From the NCBI GenBank assembly GCA_963513935.1, contig OY740771.1:11871138-11935137 (forward strand): a stretch of DNA of 64,000 bases, read 5' to 3'. This document shows, in pieces, positions 45,385 through 55,628 of this stretch (the stretch's first letter is position 1; each line of letters begins with the position of its first letter). The translations under genes and the position numbers were made by a program. This DNA is from Aphrophora alni. Taxonomy: Eukaryota > Arthropoda > Insecta > Hemiptera > Aphrophoridae. The notes below the pieces were generated by a model, which worked only from the letters and a program-made list of their open reading frames with translations, made no database searches and was not told the DNA's origin.

Positions 45385-46445
45385 ACATTTTTTCAGACCA
45401 ATAGTACCTTACATTTTATCAGACTAAAATAGTAAGTCTATTACTAAATTTACTCACGTCTGAGCAATCTTGTGTTTAGTATTTATTAATATTTCATAAC
45501 AGCTGTTTCGGTATAACATATACCATCATCAAATGAAATAACACGTTTACACAACACACTAATACACATTTCACAAAAATAAACATAAAATGTTTGGTAC
45601 TGCGTGAAATGTGTATCAGTGTGTTGTGTAAACGTGTTATTTCATCTGATGATGGTATATGTTATACCGAAACAGCTGTTATGAAATATTAATAAAATAA
45701 ATACTAAACACAAGATTGCTAAGACGTAAGTAATTTAGTAATAGACTTATTGTAAAGCATTCATAAGGCATTATGGAATTTACAAAATAGTAATTTTACT
45801 TTTTGTCAGATTCATGTCTGACAAAAATGTCCCTTACATTTTTTCAAAATAGTATTTTTATTTTTTTTTCAGACCAATAGTAACTTACATTTTATCAGAC
45901 TAATAGTAATCTTATATTTTTTCAGACCAATAGTACCTTATATTTTTTCAGACCAAAATAGTACTTTTATTTTTTTCAGACCAATAGTAGCTTACATTTT
46001 TCAGACCAATAACTCTTACATTTTTGCAGACCAATAGTGTCTTACATTTATTCAGTCCAATAAAATTCCCACATTTTCTCAGACCAGTAGTACTCTTACA
46101 TTTTTTTAGACAAATAGTACCTAACAATTTTTTTCAGACCAAAATAGTACTTTTACATTTTTTTCAGAACAATAGCACCTTACGGTACATTTTTTCAGAC
46201 CTATAGTTTGTTACATTATCTCAGATCAGTAGTACCTTACATTTTTTCAGACTAAAATAGTACTTTTACATTTTTTCAGAACAATAGCACCTTATGGTAC
46301 ATTTTTTTTCAGACCAATAGTTTGTTACATTATCTCAGACCAGTAGTACTTTACATTTTTTCAGACTAAAATAGTACTTTTACATTTTTTCAGACCAATA
46401 CTTCGTTACATTATCTCAGACCAGTAGAACCTTACATTTTTTCTT
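45385..46445 (+). repeat. Degenerate T-rich minisatellite (CAGACCAATAGTACC unit)
   Basis: Irregular tandem units of about 26-37 bp have the core TTTTTTCAGACCAATAGTAC, then CTTACA. Around 46166 and 46278 a segment of several units is duplicated at a 112-bp offset (AGAACAATAGCACC marks both copies). A 317-bp foldback interrupts the array near its left end. Confidence 0.85.
45433..45749. mobile_element. Foldback MITE with about 142-bp arms
   Basis: The arms are 45433-45574 and 45604-45749 around a 29-nt loop. They pair almost completely: the left arm has AGTCTATTACTAAATT, ACAGCTGTTTCGGTATAACA, TATACCATCATCA and AACACGTTTACACAACACAC, and the right arm has the reverse complements in order. TA dinucleotides at 45433-45434 and 45748-45749 would be the target duplication if the ends are AGTCTATTAC, as for Tc1/mariner-type MITEs (inference). 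High arm identity suggests it is fairly young. It is inserted in the T-rich minisatellite. Confidence 0.85.
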
Positions 46446-48254
46446 TTCCATTTTCTCACATTTTACGCAATAAAGAGAAAGTTATGTGTTGAGTCAAGAA
46501 TCGACGTTGAGTTTTTAACTGATATAACCATTTTGAAACCCTCGGAGTTAAAAAACGAAGTTTGTAGAATGATGTCTCTCTCTCTGACGTGTGGTCAATA
46601 GTCCAAAAATGTGATCTGAGCTTATTTTCCTCAAATCTCAGGACATTTTAAATTTTTTTAACAACTAAAAATTTGAGGGTAACTACTATAAAGAAAAAAA
46701 AAACAAAAATACATTTTTCTCAAAATCGATTCTATAAGGTTTGATGAAATTTTACTGAAGTATAACCTGAGACAAACTAAACGGTATTGGTCGACATTTG
46801 TCTTAAAAGAGAAGACTCGTTTATCGACAAAAGAACAAAAATCGACCGTGAGGTTGTTTATAAATAGAGGTCATTTCTCAAAACCTATTTCGATTAAACA
46901 TCAGTGAAATGTGAAGATGATGTGATATCATTGATGTGACCCTGTTCGCAAAATTAGAGAAAAAATTAACTCTTCAGGAATAATTGACAAAATAGAAAAT
47001 TAACCGTCATTAAAAGCTAGATTTTAATTGTATATAATTTATGCTGAGGACATGTTTATGGCACAAGTAGTTTTAGACCCTATTAAAATATATTATTTTC
47101 AACGATGGCCTCTATGGTTCATTCCAACTTTTTTATTGACAACTACCAAAATGACATTTTTGGTGACAAATGGTTTTGGTAGGTTTTTAATTTGGTTTGT
47201 TCGATGGATGAGTGATAAAGGTTATGTAATGTTTTCTCACTATTTATGGTAAAATAACGAACGCTGAAGCTCCGTACAATTAATTAGCGTATTGAAATAG
47301 TGATATAGTTGTGTTGCTACAATGGCACTTGTTAAACTTGTCTAAACATTCCATCAGATACAAAAACCAAATCTATTGCCGAACTCCGTGTTTGCTAAAA
47401 CTTACAAAGTGCTACGTTTTCATAATATTTATTATTAAATCAGTCCCTGCGATAACATCAAAGTGTACGATATTGTACAGGCTGTAATTGCTGTTAATGG
47501 GCTTTGCTGGAAGGGTGGGCTCTCCTATAACCGGTCCTATCAACTTGATTTTATGTTTGGATTCAACTTTCAAGGTGAGATACGTCGAGACGGACCAATT
47601 ACGTCGAAATCCTTTCGGTGATTAGCAAATATTTTGATGTAACCTGTTGGAAGGAGTGCGAGAGAGAGAGAACGATAATGCCATGTGCTGGGCCACTCAG
47701 TCAGTCACTCTGGTACGTTATCGTTATCGTGGATCTGTTGTTGAGTTTATGGTGAAAACTATCAGTCCCAGCCATCAACTTCGTGCTGGGGCTTTTAGGA
47801 CAGAGTGAGACGGAGAATGGTTGATAACGAGAAGATAATAGAAAGCCTTGTACAGTCCGTTAAACAATTTAAAACCATTCTGAGGGAGAATTAATGTCAT
47901 TTTAACGTTTAAACAGAATTGAGTATTGAAGGTGATGGAGGAGGTTCAACTCGAAATTGGGAATACGCTTCATCGCAGTATAGTATTTTAATAATGATTA
48001 AGAATTCATTTTTCTTTTAGAGATAATCTAAAAGTTAAATTGACGTCATAACGCTACCCCTCTGGGTTAATGTCTGTTTGGAACAAGGAGTGACTGAATG
48101 ACATTGTATGTTTTCTGAACTGCTAACCGTCTATTTTAAGACTGTCTCATCACATTCTAAACTGATACTATTCCCTCAATTTTTAATTAATTCGACTATA
48201 ATTTGGTATCGTTCGATAGCTAATGACTATGATTTACAACAACATCTTAAACAT
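46446..48254. other. Intergenic DNA, no gene recognised
   Basis: The part at about 47500-47900 is less AT-rich, appears single-copy in the window and contains a short (GA)n run near 47660. It may be a host regulatory or exon-bearing stretch, but no ORF or motif supports that. The 74-codon plus ORF at 47028-47252 has no recognised domain. Confidence 0.3.
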
Positions 48255-48770
48255 TTAATTTTGTATACAGAGTGTTCAAGAAATGTCGTGCCAAACTTTA
48301 AGTGGTGGTTATATAGGTCAAAATATTTAAAACATATCTCCCGAAACGCTTCGTTTTCCACCTGTACGCCATTTTGTATTTTTTTCAAAAATTATTATAG
48401 CTTTTGAAATTATTAAGATTTCGAGTCAAAATTTGGTATAGACATATTTTACCCAACGGTTTACCAGTATACGGAGAAGGAAAACTTGAACTTACATAGT
48501 TTCAAAATGGCGGCTGTTTATATTTTTTAAAGTTAATGGTTTTTGAGATATCCATTAAAAACTTAAAACAGTCGCCATTTCCGCAATTTAAAAGATAAAG
48601 TTTTAATTATACTGATTAAAATATGTAGGGCCTATACTAAAATTCTACTTCAATTATTAATAATTTCAAACACTATATATATTTTTTTGTTTAACACAAA
48701 ATGATGGAAACACACAGATGGAAACAAAGCGCTTCCGGAAACATGTTTATATCAAAAGTAGATTTTTGTA
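48255..48770. mobile_element. Family B palindromic TIR element
   Basis: On the left, ACAGAGTGTTCAAGAAATGT, CTCCCGAAACGCTTCGTTTT and CCACCTGTACGCCATTTTGT are mirrored on the right by ACACAAAATGATGGAAACAC, AGATGGAAACAAAGCGCTTC and CGGAAACATGTTTATAT. This is the same family as 43217-43990, with shared GGTATA and TTATTAA-rich interiors. The ORF at 48108-48407 is incidental. Confidence 0.6.
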
Positions 48771-49009
48771 GCCAGTTTAATTTCCTATTGAATGGTATAA
48801 ATGTCAAAACTATCGAATGAAGGGTCCATTAAACAGCGTCCATTAGCGCTCATGTTTGAGAGCGAACCATATTTTAAACTCAAGAAGAATTAGCTAATAT
48901 ATAATTGTTATGTATTGTTGTGAATTTAACGAAATTATAGTGAAATTTTGCATCAAAAATTTTGAACGACCAATATGTTGAAATAATGTATCAAAGTATA
49001 AAAACTGAA

Positions 49010-49390
49010 AAATATTTTGATTTTAAACCAATTTTGGGTGTACTAGACTAAGAAAATATGTTTTCAGTTTTTTGACAATAACTCAGTTAAACTTTAAGCT
49101 AGCAAAAATTACGAAATCTATTTTGTTTGACAATAAAAAGTTTACGGTTTTAAATATATTCAACATTACAAATTTCAAACGGCCGCCATTTTGAAATCAT
49201 ATAATACAACGTCCTGGTATTGATAGAAGATCACATATACAATATGAATACCAAATATGGACTCGATATATAATTTATTTTGAAAAGTATAATGTTTTTA
49301 GAAAAAATATGGAGATATTAAAATTTTGTGTTTTGGTTTCATTTGGAAGTAAATTGAAAATTTAAGTTATTCACAAAATGGAGGCCAAAA
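49010..49390 (+). repeat. Family B fragment
   Basis: It shares TTTTGGGTGTACTAGACTAA, then TTTTTTGACAATAACTCAG, TTTGACAATAAAAAG and CGGCCGCCATTTTGAAATCA with the central part of 43217-43990. Confidence 0.5.
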
Positions 49391-49489
49391 TGCGAGGCCA
49401 AAATAGGCCTTACTAAATTTAATCAATTTCCCCCTTTTTCTCTCATTGTTTAAAGAGAGAAAACTTCTCAGTCTTATTAAAAAAAAAAA

Positions 49490-49690
49490 GGTGGAAACGG
49501 AACATAAGCTCCCTAGTTCTCGAATAATCTAATAGCGTCAGGGTCGGGAAAGAATAAGAATTGGTCAAGAAAGACCTGATAGAAAAGATGTAAGAGAGGA
49601 ATATAACCCAAAACTAACATTAAAAATTGTAGATCCAGCAAGGTTTTTAAATTCTAGGTTTTCTCGGGATTGCCAAGCCTGTATTCACTA
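49490..49690 (-). repeat. Dispersed repeat family A copy
   Basis: This minus-orientation copy holds AAGCTCCCTAGTTCTCGAAT, AATCTAATAGCGTCAGGGTC, AGAAAGACCTGATAGAAAAG, TATAACCCAAAACTAAC, GTAGATCCAGCAAGGTT and GGGATTGCCAAGCCTGTATT. Confidence 0.8.
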
Positions 49691-50814
49691 TAAATGATTC
49701 CGTAAGAGGTGTAGAAAGTATTGAGAGGGCAAAAGAACCATATCCAGATTTTTGAAATTTTATTAATTTTAAGAGCCTCAGTCTCAGAAAAAATAGTTTT
49801 ATAATGATGTTTGTAGTCTGTCGAAAACTCCGGTTAGTCTAGTAATTAACGCTTTCGTTTTATGTGCAAAAGTGTCTGTGGATGCTCAAACATGTACAGT
49901 GTTGACCCATCATTGTGAGTTAAATGTTTTTCAAAGTCGGTTCGTGCTCAAGAATTACCAGGTAGACATCATTCCATAAACTGCATTTTTGGAAGCTTGA
50001 TAAGTGACATTTCTAAAAGAAACATCAATTTGTTTGCCCTAATACAAAACTTTCTCTGTATTAAGTGTGAGGAAGTAAAAATTGATAAGCTACTCCTTTG
50101 TTTGAAAGAAATTTAAAATGGTAACAACTATTTTAGTCTAATGCATTATTCTAATCTGATTTGTTATATTAACTCCACACATGCATTCTTTTACTTATAA
50201 AAACGTATAATACATTGCAACAATGTATCATAACTCAAGCAGGCTGTGAATCTGAATATGACTTGGTAGCGCTTCACTCAGCTATCGTATATCACGTTCA
50301 GATAAAACTACAATCCGTCTAGTATGTTTTTTTATTCTTTCCCCTCTCAGTGTACTGATAACAGTGTTGCTATCTCAGTTACAAACTACTAAAATTATAA
50401 AGGGAATATTTTGTCATATAAATAACTTGCATGATATCGCGGTTAAGTCCGTGGCAAGGATGTAATCGGAAAGACAAATCTGAAAAGTTGTGCCTAAATA
50501 AATCAAACATGTGCAGTGCTATGCAGAATCTTTCTGCGGAGTAATAAATAAACAGTAACAAACATGAATACTGGGAGATTTTAGGGCTTGATTTGAATGG
50601 TTTTGTAGCTCAACAAATTGCCGTAGAGTAATTGAAATAATATGGTCGTTGTTGGATATTTTAATCGATGGTTGAATTTATAATGTTAAAAATTTTATTA
50701 CTATTAAGTTTTCATTTTTATTCATTAGTGATAGCGAAATAAATGTCATAGTGGTAATAAGTTAAGCTAAGAAATACAGTCATGTTAGTAAACTTAACCT
50801 CTTCTATCAGACGT
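49691..50814. other. Intergenic DNA, no gene recognised
   Basis: AT-rich unique-looking sequence. The 60-codon minus ORF at 50379-50561 is unsupported. No RNA gene or repeat was recognised. Confidence 0.35.
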
Positions 50815-51335
50815 TACCTAAATCTTTCCAAAGTTTACCTAACCTTTCTATTTTTACCGTTACACCTTACCTAACCTTTCCTATCTTTGGCTAACCTAAC
50901 GTAACCTTCCCTATCTTTATATTTCCAAACTTACCTAACCTTACCTTACCTATATATTACCTAACCTTACATATTTTTGCCTTTCCAAACTTTACCTAAC
51001 CTTTCCTATCTTTGTTTTTCCAAACTTTACCTAACTTTCCCTATCTTTGTCTTTCCAAACTTTACCTAACCATTCCTATCTTTGTATTTTCAAACTTTAC
51101 CTAACCTTTCCTATATTTGCCTTTCCAAACTTTACCTTACCTTTCATATCTTTGCGTTTTCAAACTTTACCTAACCTTTCCGATTTTTGCCTTTCCAAAC
51201 TTTACCTAACCTTTCATATCTTTGGGTTTTCAAACTTTACCTAACCTTTCCTATTTTTGCCTTTCCAAACTTTACTTAACCATTCCTATCTTTGTGTTTC
51301 CAAACTTTACTAAACCTTTCCTATCTTTGCTTTTT
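50815..51335 (+). repeat. 35-bp minisatellite (CCAAACTTTACCTAACC unit)
   Basis: The tandem unit is 35 bp, with core TTTCCAAACTTTACCTAACC then TTTCCTATCTTTG. It is most regular from about 51000 to 51330 and degenerate before that, with CCTAA-like segments. The 65-codon plus ORF at 51047-51244 is a translation of the repeat and not a gene. Confidence 0.92.
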
Positions 51336-51697
51336 CACAGTTTCTAGACGATTCCAAGGATTCTTTCATTAGGAGTTGTTTTCTCTTGTAGACACGACCT
51401 GTAGGTTTTGTGAGGCGGAAAAGGAAATCCCTCGTCACTTACTAGTAAACTAAATAAAGGGTCAAAGTTATATAAAACTTTGGGAAGATACCAATTAGAA
51501 GTGGAAGAGTTGCCATTTCCGAATCCTCTCCCAATCTTACAATGACAGCTGTGGGACTAGGAAGGATTCCGTAACTGGGATCTCGGAATAAAGAATTAGT
51601 TTATTATGTTTTTAAAGTTATTTTATGCTGATGGATTCTTTATATTGTTAGTATGGTTTAAAAATACATTTATCAACATTTGTGTATATAAAAAGGA
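51336..51697. other. Intergenic DNA, nothing recognised
   Basis: Moderately G+C-rich patch near 51340-51580 with no repeat partner in the window and no supported ORF. Confidence 0.3.
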
Positions 51698-51852
51698 ATA
51701 CTTGTCGTTTCGATATTACGAGTTAACCTCCCGTTATCAAGTGAATACTAAAACTAAATTTTAGTTCTTTTCAGAGGTTATAGTTTTAGTTTCCAGCTCT
51801 AGGCTAGGTTTATCACTTGATAACGACGGTTATACTCACGAAACGTCGTATA
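51698..51852. repeat. Foldback element
   Basis: On the left, CTTGTCGTTTCGATATTACG, AGTTAACCTCCCG and TTATCAAGTGA are matched on the right by TCACTTGATAACGACGGTTA, TACTCACGAAACGTCGTAT. The arms are about 42 bp with mismatches and the centre is about 65 nt. A single related arm is found near 36731. Confidence 0.65.
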
Positions 51853-52109
51853 TTAGTTTTTTCTAGTTTAAATCACCAACTTTTGTAGTGAATATTTTGT
51901 TAATAATAAACAGTGCATTAACTTTATCACATACCCTTAAACAAAACGAAAACTTTCGTATAGATAAATTGTTTATTGATGTGTTTCTAAAAATGCAGTT
52001 TCAGGTGTGATCTGATAAAAATAGAAACAAACTCAATAACATCGTCTTAGAAGATCGAATATCTCAAAAGATACTTTACAGAAAATAAATAAACATTAGA
52101 GTGAGTTGT

Positions 52110-52320
52110 GTGGCAATCCAGAGGAACCGGGCTAGATCTACTCCTTTTTTCTTGTAGTTTTGGGTTAGATCTCCATTTCATCTCTTCTGCCAAATTTCTC
52201 TTGACCAACTCTTATTCGCTTCCGACCCTGATGCTAATAGAGTTTCGAGGGTTGGGGTTTTTTATTTTATGTTCTTTTTCCCCTTTTTTTATAAGGTGAT
52301 TACGGTCGAAAATTTTATTG
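52110..52320 (+). repeat. Dispersed repeat family A copy
   Basis: It holds TGGCAATCCAGAGGAACCGG, GCTAGATCTACTCC, GTAGTTTTGGGTTAGATCTC, TTGACCAACTCTTATTCGCT, CCGACCCTGATGCTAATAGA and TTTATTTTATGTTC. The 63-codon ORF over it is incidental. Confidence 0.75.
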
Positions 52321-52926
52321 CCTTAGAAAAATATTTTTAAAACACACAAATCAGCAATACCGATTACGTTCAAATTGTAGTTAAATGTGAACATTCAAAA
52401 CCTAACCACGAGTGTAAAATAGTAGTGGGGGAAAATATTATGGTTTATTTAACACACAAAAAGGAGACTTTTTTTCTCCTTAAAGTAAGAAACAATAATA
52501 TTTTAAGACGATGTATATTTGAAAAAGTAAAATTAACCCTGTACAGATATTTTATTTAATCTAAGAGAACCCTCTGAAGAATGAAGAAGTAATCTTTATC
52601 GTGATGATGTTGTGATCGTGATTTCCTTTAATTAAACAATTGATTAAGTTATTCTTTCACAATACACCCTTGCCTTGCCATGATCATTAACTCTTTAGAC
52701 GAAATTTGTTGTACGGATTCGTGCAACTATCGAGTAAATGATAAGGAAGATAAGACATTGCAAAACCTTTCCTTCAGATACAATCAAAGATGGCGTGAGC
52801 ACACGGCCCAACCTTTTTGATTACTACTCAAAGGCAAACTTTAAGCTTCTGTCTTGGGAACGTGATAGGCCTATTTGTTTTTTACAATTTCTCATTGTGT
52901 GTTTTTGTAGTCTGTGGTTAAATGTG
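52321..52926. other. Intergenic DNA, nothing recognised
   Basis: No repeat or RNA gene was seen. The 65-codon plus ORF at 52738-52935 has no recognised domain and ends at the edge of the following array. Confidence 0.3.
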
Positions 52927-54117
52927 GGTTTGTAAAATAAGAGATACATTTTTTTTTATTTATAAAATAAGAATCTGAACGTTTATTTAGAATCTGAGAG
53001 GTTTGAAGTTTGTTTGTAAAATAAAACTTTAGTCATTTGCTTGTAAAATAAATAATTATAATATAATCTCGTTTTTAAATACGAGATTAACTGTTTCTTT
53101 GTAAAATAATAGTTTGGGGATTTTATTTGTGAAATAAGAGATTTTTTATTTTATTTATAAAATTAGAATCTTGAACGTTTATTTAGAATTTGAGAGGTTT
53201 GAAGTTTGTTTGTAAAATAAAACTTTAGTCACTTGCTTGTAAAATAAATAATTATAATATAATCTCGTTTTTAAATACGAGATTAACTGTTTCTTTGTAA
53301 AATAATAGTTTGGGGATTTTATTTGTAAAATAAGAGTTTAGGTGTTTGTTTTTGTAAAGTAATAAATTAAACTTTTGTATGTAAAGTAAGAATTGATGCT
53401 TATTTAGAAGTGAGAAGTTTTACGTTTGTTTGTAAAAAAATATACTTTAGGCGTTGGCTTTTAAAATAAAAGGGTATGCGTTTGTTTTTAAATTAAGAGT
53501 TTAGTTTTTGTAAAATCAGGGACGTTTATTTGTAAAATAATAAAATAAACTTTTGTTTATCAAATGAGAATTTAGACTTTTTGGAGTAAGAGGTTTGAAG
53601 TTTGTTTGTAATATAAGAGTTAGGCGTTTGATTTATAAAATAAAATGTTAGGCGTTAGCTTGTAAAATAAAATTGTATACATTTGTTTTTTAAATTAGAG
53701 TTTGGGCATTTTATTTTATTTTATTTTTTTTTATTTTTATTATTTTTTTTTTTTTATTTGTAAAATAAGAGTTTAAGCGTTGAATTTTTTAATAAAAGTT
53801 TATCGCTTTCTTTTTAAAGTAAAAGTCTACGCATTTGTTTTTAAAATAAGAGTTTAGGGGTTTGCTTTATAAAACAAGAGTTTGGGCATTTTTTTTTTTT
53901 TTAAATAAGAGTTTAAGCGTTTGCTTTATAAAAGAAGAGTTTGGGCATTTTGTTTTAAAATAAGTGGTGTGGCGTTTGCTTGTAAAATAAAAGTTTATGA
54001 TTTTGTTTGTAAAATAAAAGGTTTGGCGTTTGTTTGTAAAATAAAAGTTTATGATTTTGTTTGTAAAATAAAAGTTTATGATTTTGTTTGTAAAATAAAA
54101 GGTTTGGCGTTTGTACG
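52927..54117 (+). repeat. 27-bp-based A/T-rich tandem array, left arm (forward)
   Basis: Degenerate units of about 27 bp have the core GTTTGTTTGTAAAATAAAAG then GTTTGGC. They are most regular at 53960-54115, where units of exactly 27 bp recur. A block of about 196 bp near 52950-53130 is duplicated at 53146-53330; both copies contain the hairpin TAATCTCGT...ACGAGATTA (53064-53089 and 53260-53285). The unit is the reverse complement of that in the array from 55629. Confidence 0.9.
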
Positions 54118-55628
54118 TTATTTCATCTTTTAAACTCATACGTACTCATTGTACTCATTTGTCAATGCGTTACTTTAGAGGCGCCATTTTGTTTTTATTA
54201 TTTATCGTTTATTTTGTTTTGCACATTCAGTAAATTTTGTTCACAGATAATAAAAATAATAATATAAAATAAAGTTATTGTATTAAGTTTACTGGAATTT
54301 TTTTTATTTAAATTAAATTTATAAATTAATTTTATTCTCCGAATTAATTCTCATAAACAAATAAAAATTAATTTTAAAGTATTTTGTGTAAATAATTTTA
54401 TTTTTTATTTAGCCTCCTATAGAATTCTTATGAATTGATTATGTTTATCCGTCTATAGAAGAGAGGAACAGAAGAAAAGATAGATATAGTAAACAAAACA
54501 TCGTGCCAAATCACAAGGTTCGGTGTAATTCCCTAGAGAAATATTTCAAGACTGCAAACTGCTAAAAATGTTTATTTTAGAAATTGAACTTAAATCAACT
54601 ATAATAATTGTAATAATTATAAAAATAACTATTTTTTTAACGTTATTAATGTTTGAAAGACAAAGATAAACCAACCGTATTAACAAGTAATACACAAGGC
54701 CTAACGAAACCTAAAGATGCATTAATAAGATTAGAGTAGTGGCGTAAAATAGGCTAACGCCGACAGTAAAAACATTTAGTAATAAAACTATTTCGTAATT
54801 AAATTGCTTGAAAAGTAAATCGTGAGCTCCAGAGTCTGTGTGCAACCGACAGCGCTGTGCTATAATATCTGTGTTAATAAACTGTGTCTTTTTATCGCCT
54901 TCGTGTACCACATAAATCTGGGTAATGTTATACAATCGTCTCAAAGATTGTATGGAAAACTGATCACAGATTATACAAATAAACGTTCAATCAAGGATTT
55001 AACAAAGAGAGGGCCAACTCTGTGACTTGTTCAAATAAAAGACTAAATAGAGACTGTTAAAGACTAATTTTAATCACTGATTGTGGGCCTATTATAATTC
55101 ACATGTAATAACTTTTCTTCAGTATTAATTAATTTTATTAATCTTTGGTTATAATGAAATTGAAAGCTTGATGATGTATGTTCTATTTTAAGAAAACACG
55201 CCTCTATTTTTGCTTCACGAACACAGTCCTTTCTACAGCATATTCCATGACGGGTGTTGATGTTTAATGCTGTAGGTGTACACCCTTCTTTCTATGTACG
55301 ATCTGGTGCTGTGGAATCTCAACATGACACCATTTTACCTTACGACAGGAAATCTACTCGTAAAGAGGTTCAAGCTAGATGAAGCCACATGCCACGCTAT
55401 TGAAATGACAATAATGATCATTTTTGGATGATGAGCTATTTCTCAAATATCTATAATTTATAAACCGAAATCTCTAGATCTAAAGGCAACTGAATTGTTC
55501 ACGGGGTTGCCTAAAAGAAAGGGGATGTTTGAACAAATCCTTGATAATCCAACAACTTACAAGACAACATTCTTGTGGAAGTTGAAGCACTACAGAATCA
55601 AACATCATGGAATATAACAAATTACCCC
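54118..55628. other. Spacer between inverted arrays, no gene recognised
   Basis: 1.5 kb separates two arrays that share a 27-bp unit in opposite orientation. The first 600 bp are very AT-rich, and 55200-55620 is less so. No transposase, RNA gene or supported ORF was found; ORFs at 54711-54944 (minus) and 54822-55025 (plus) have no recognised domain. Confidence 0.4.

Noticed and set aside
51047..51244. 65-codon ORF with repeated FQTLPNL motifs
   Set aside because: It is the translation of the 35-bp minisatellite.
53867..54139. Overlapping ORFs on both strands with repeating YFTNK / FVCKIK motifs
   Set aside because: The 27-bp unit is a multiple of three, so frames stay open and repeat; this is satellite, not protein.
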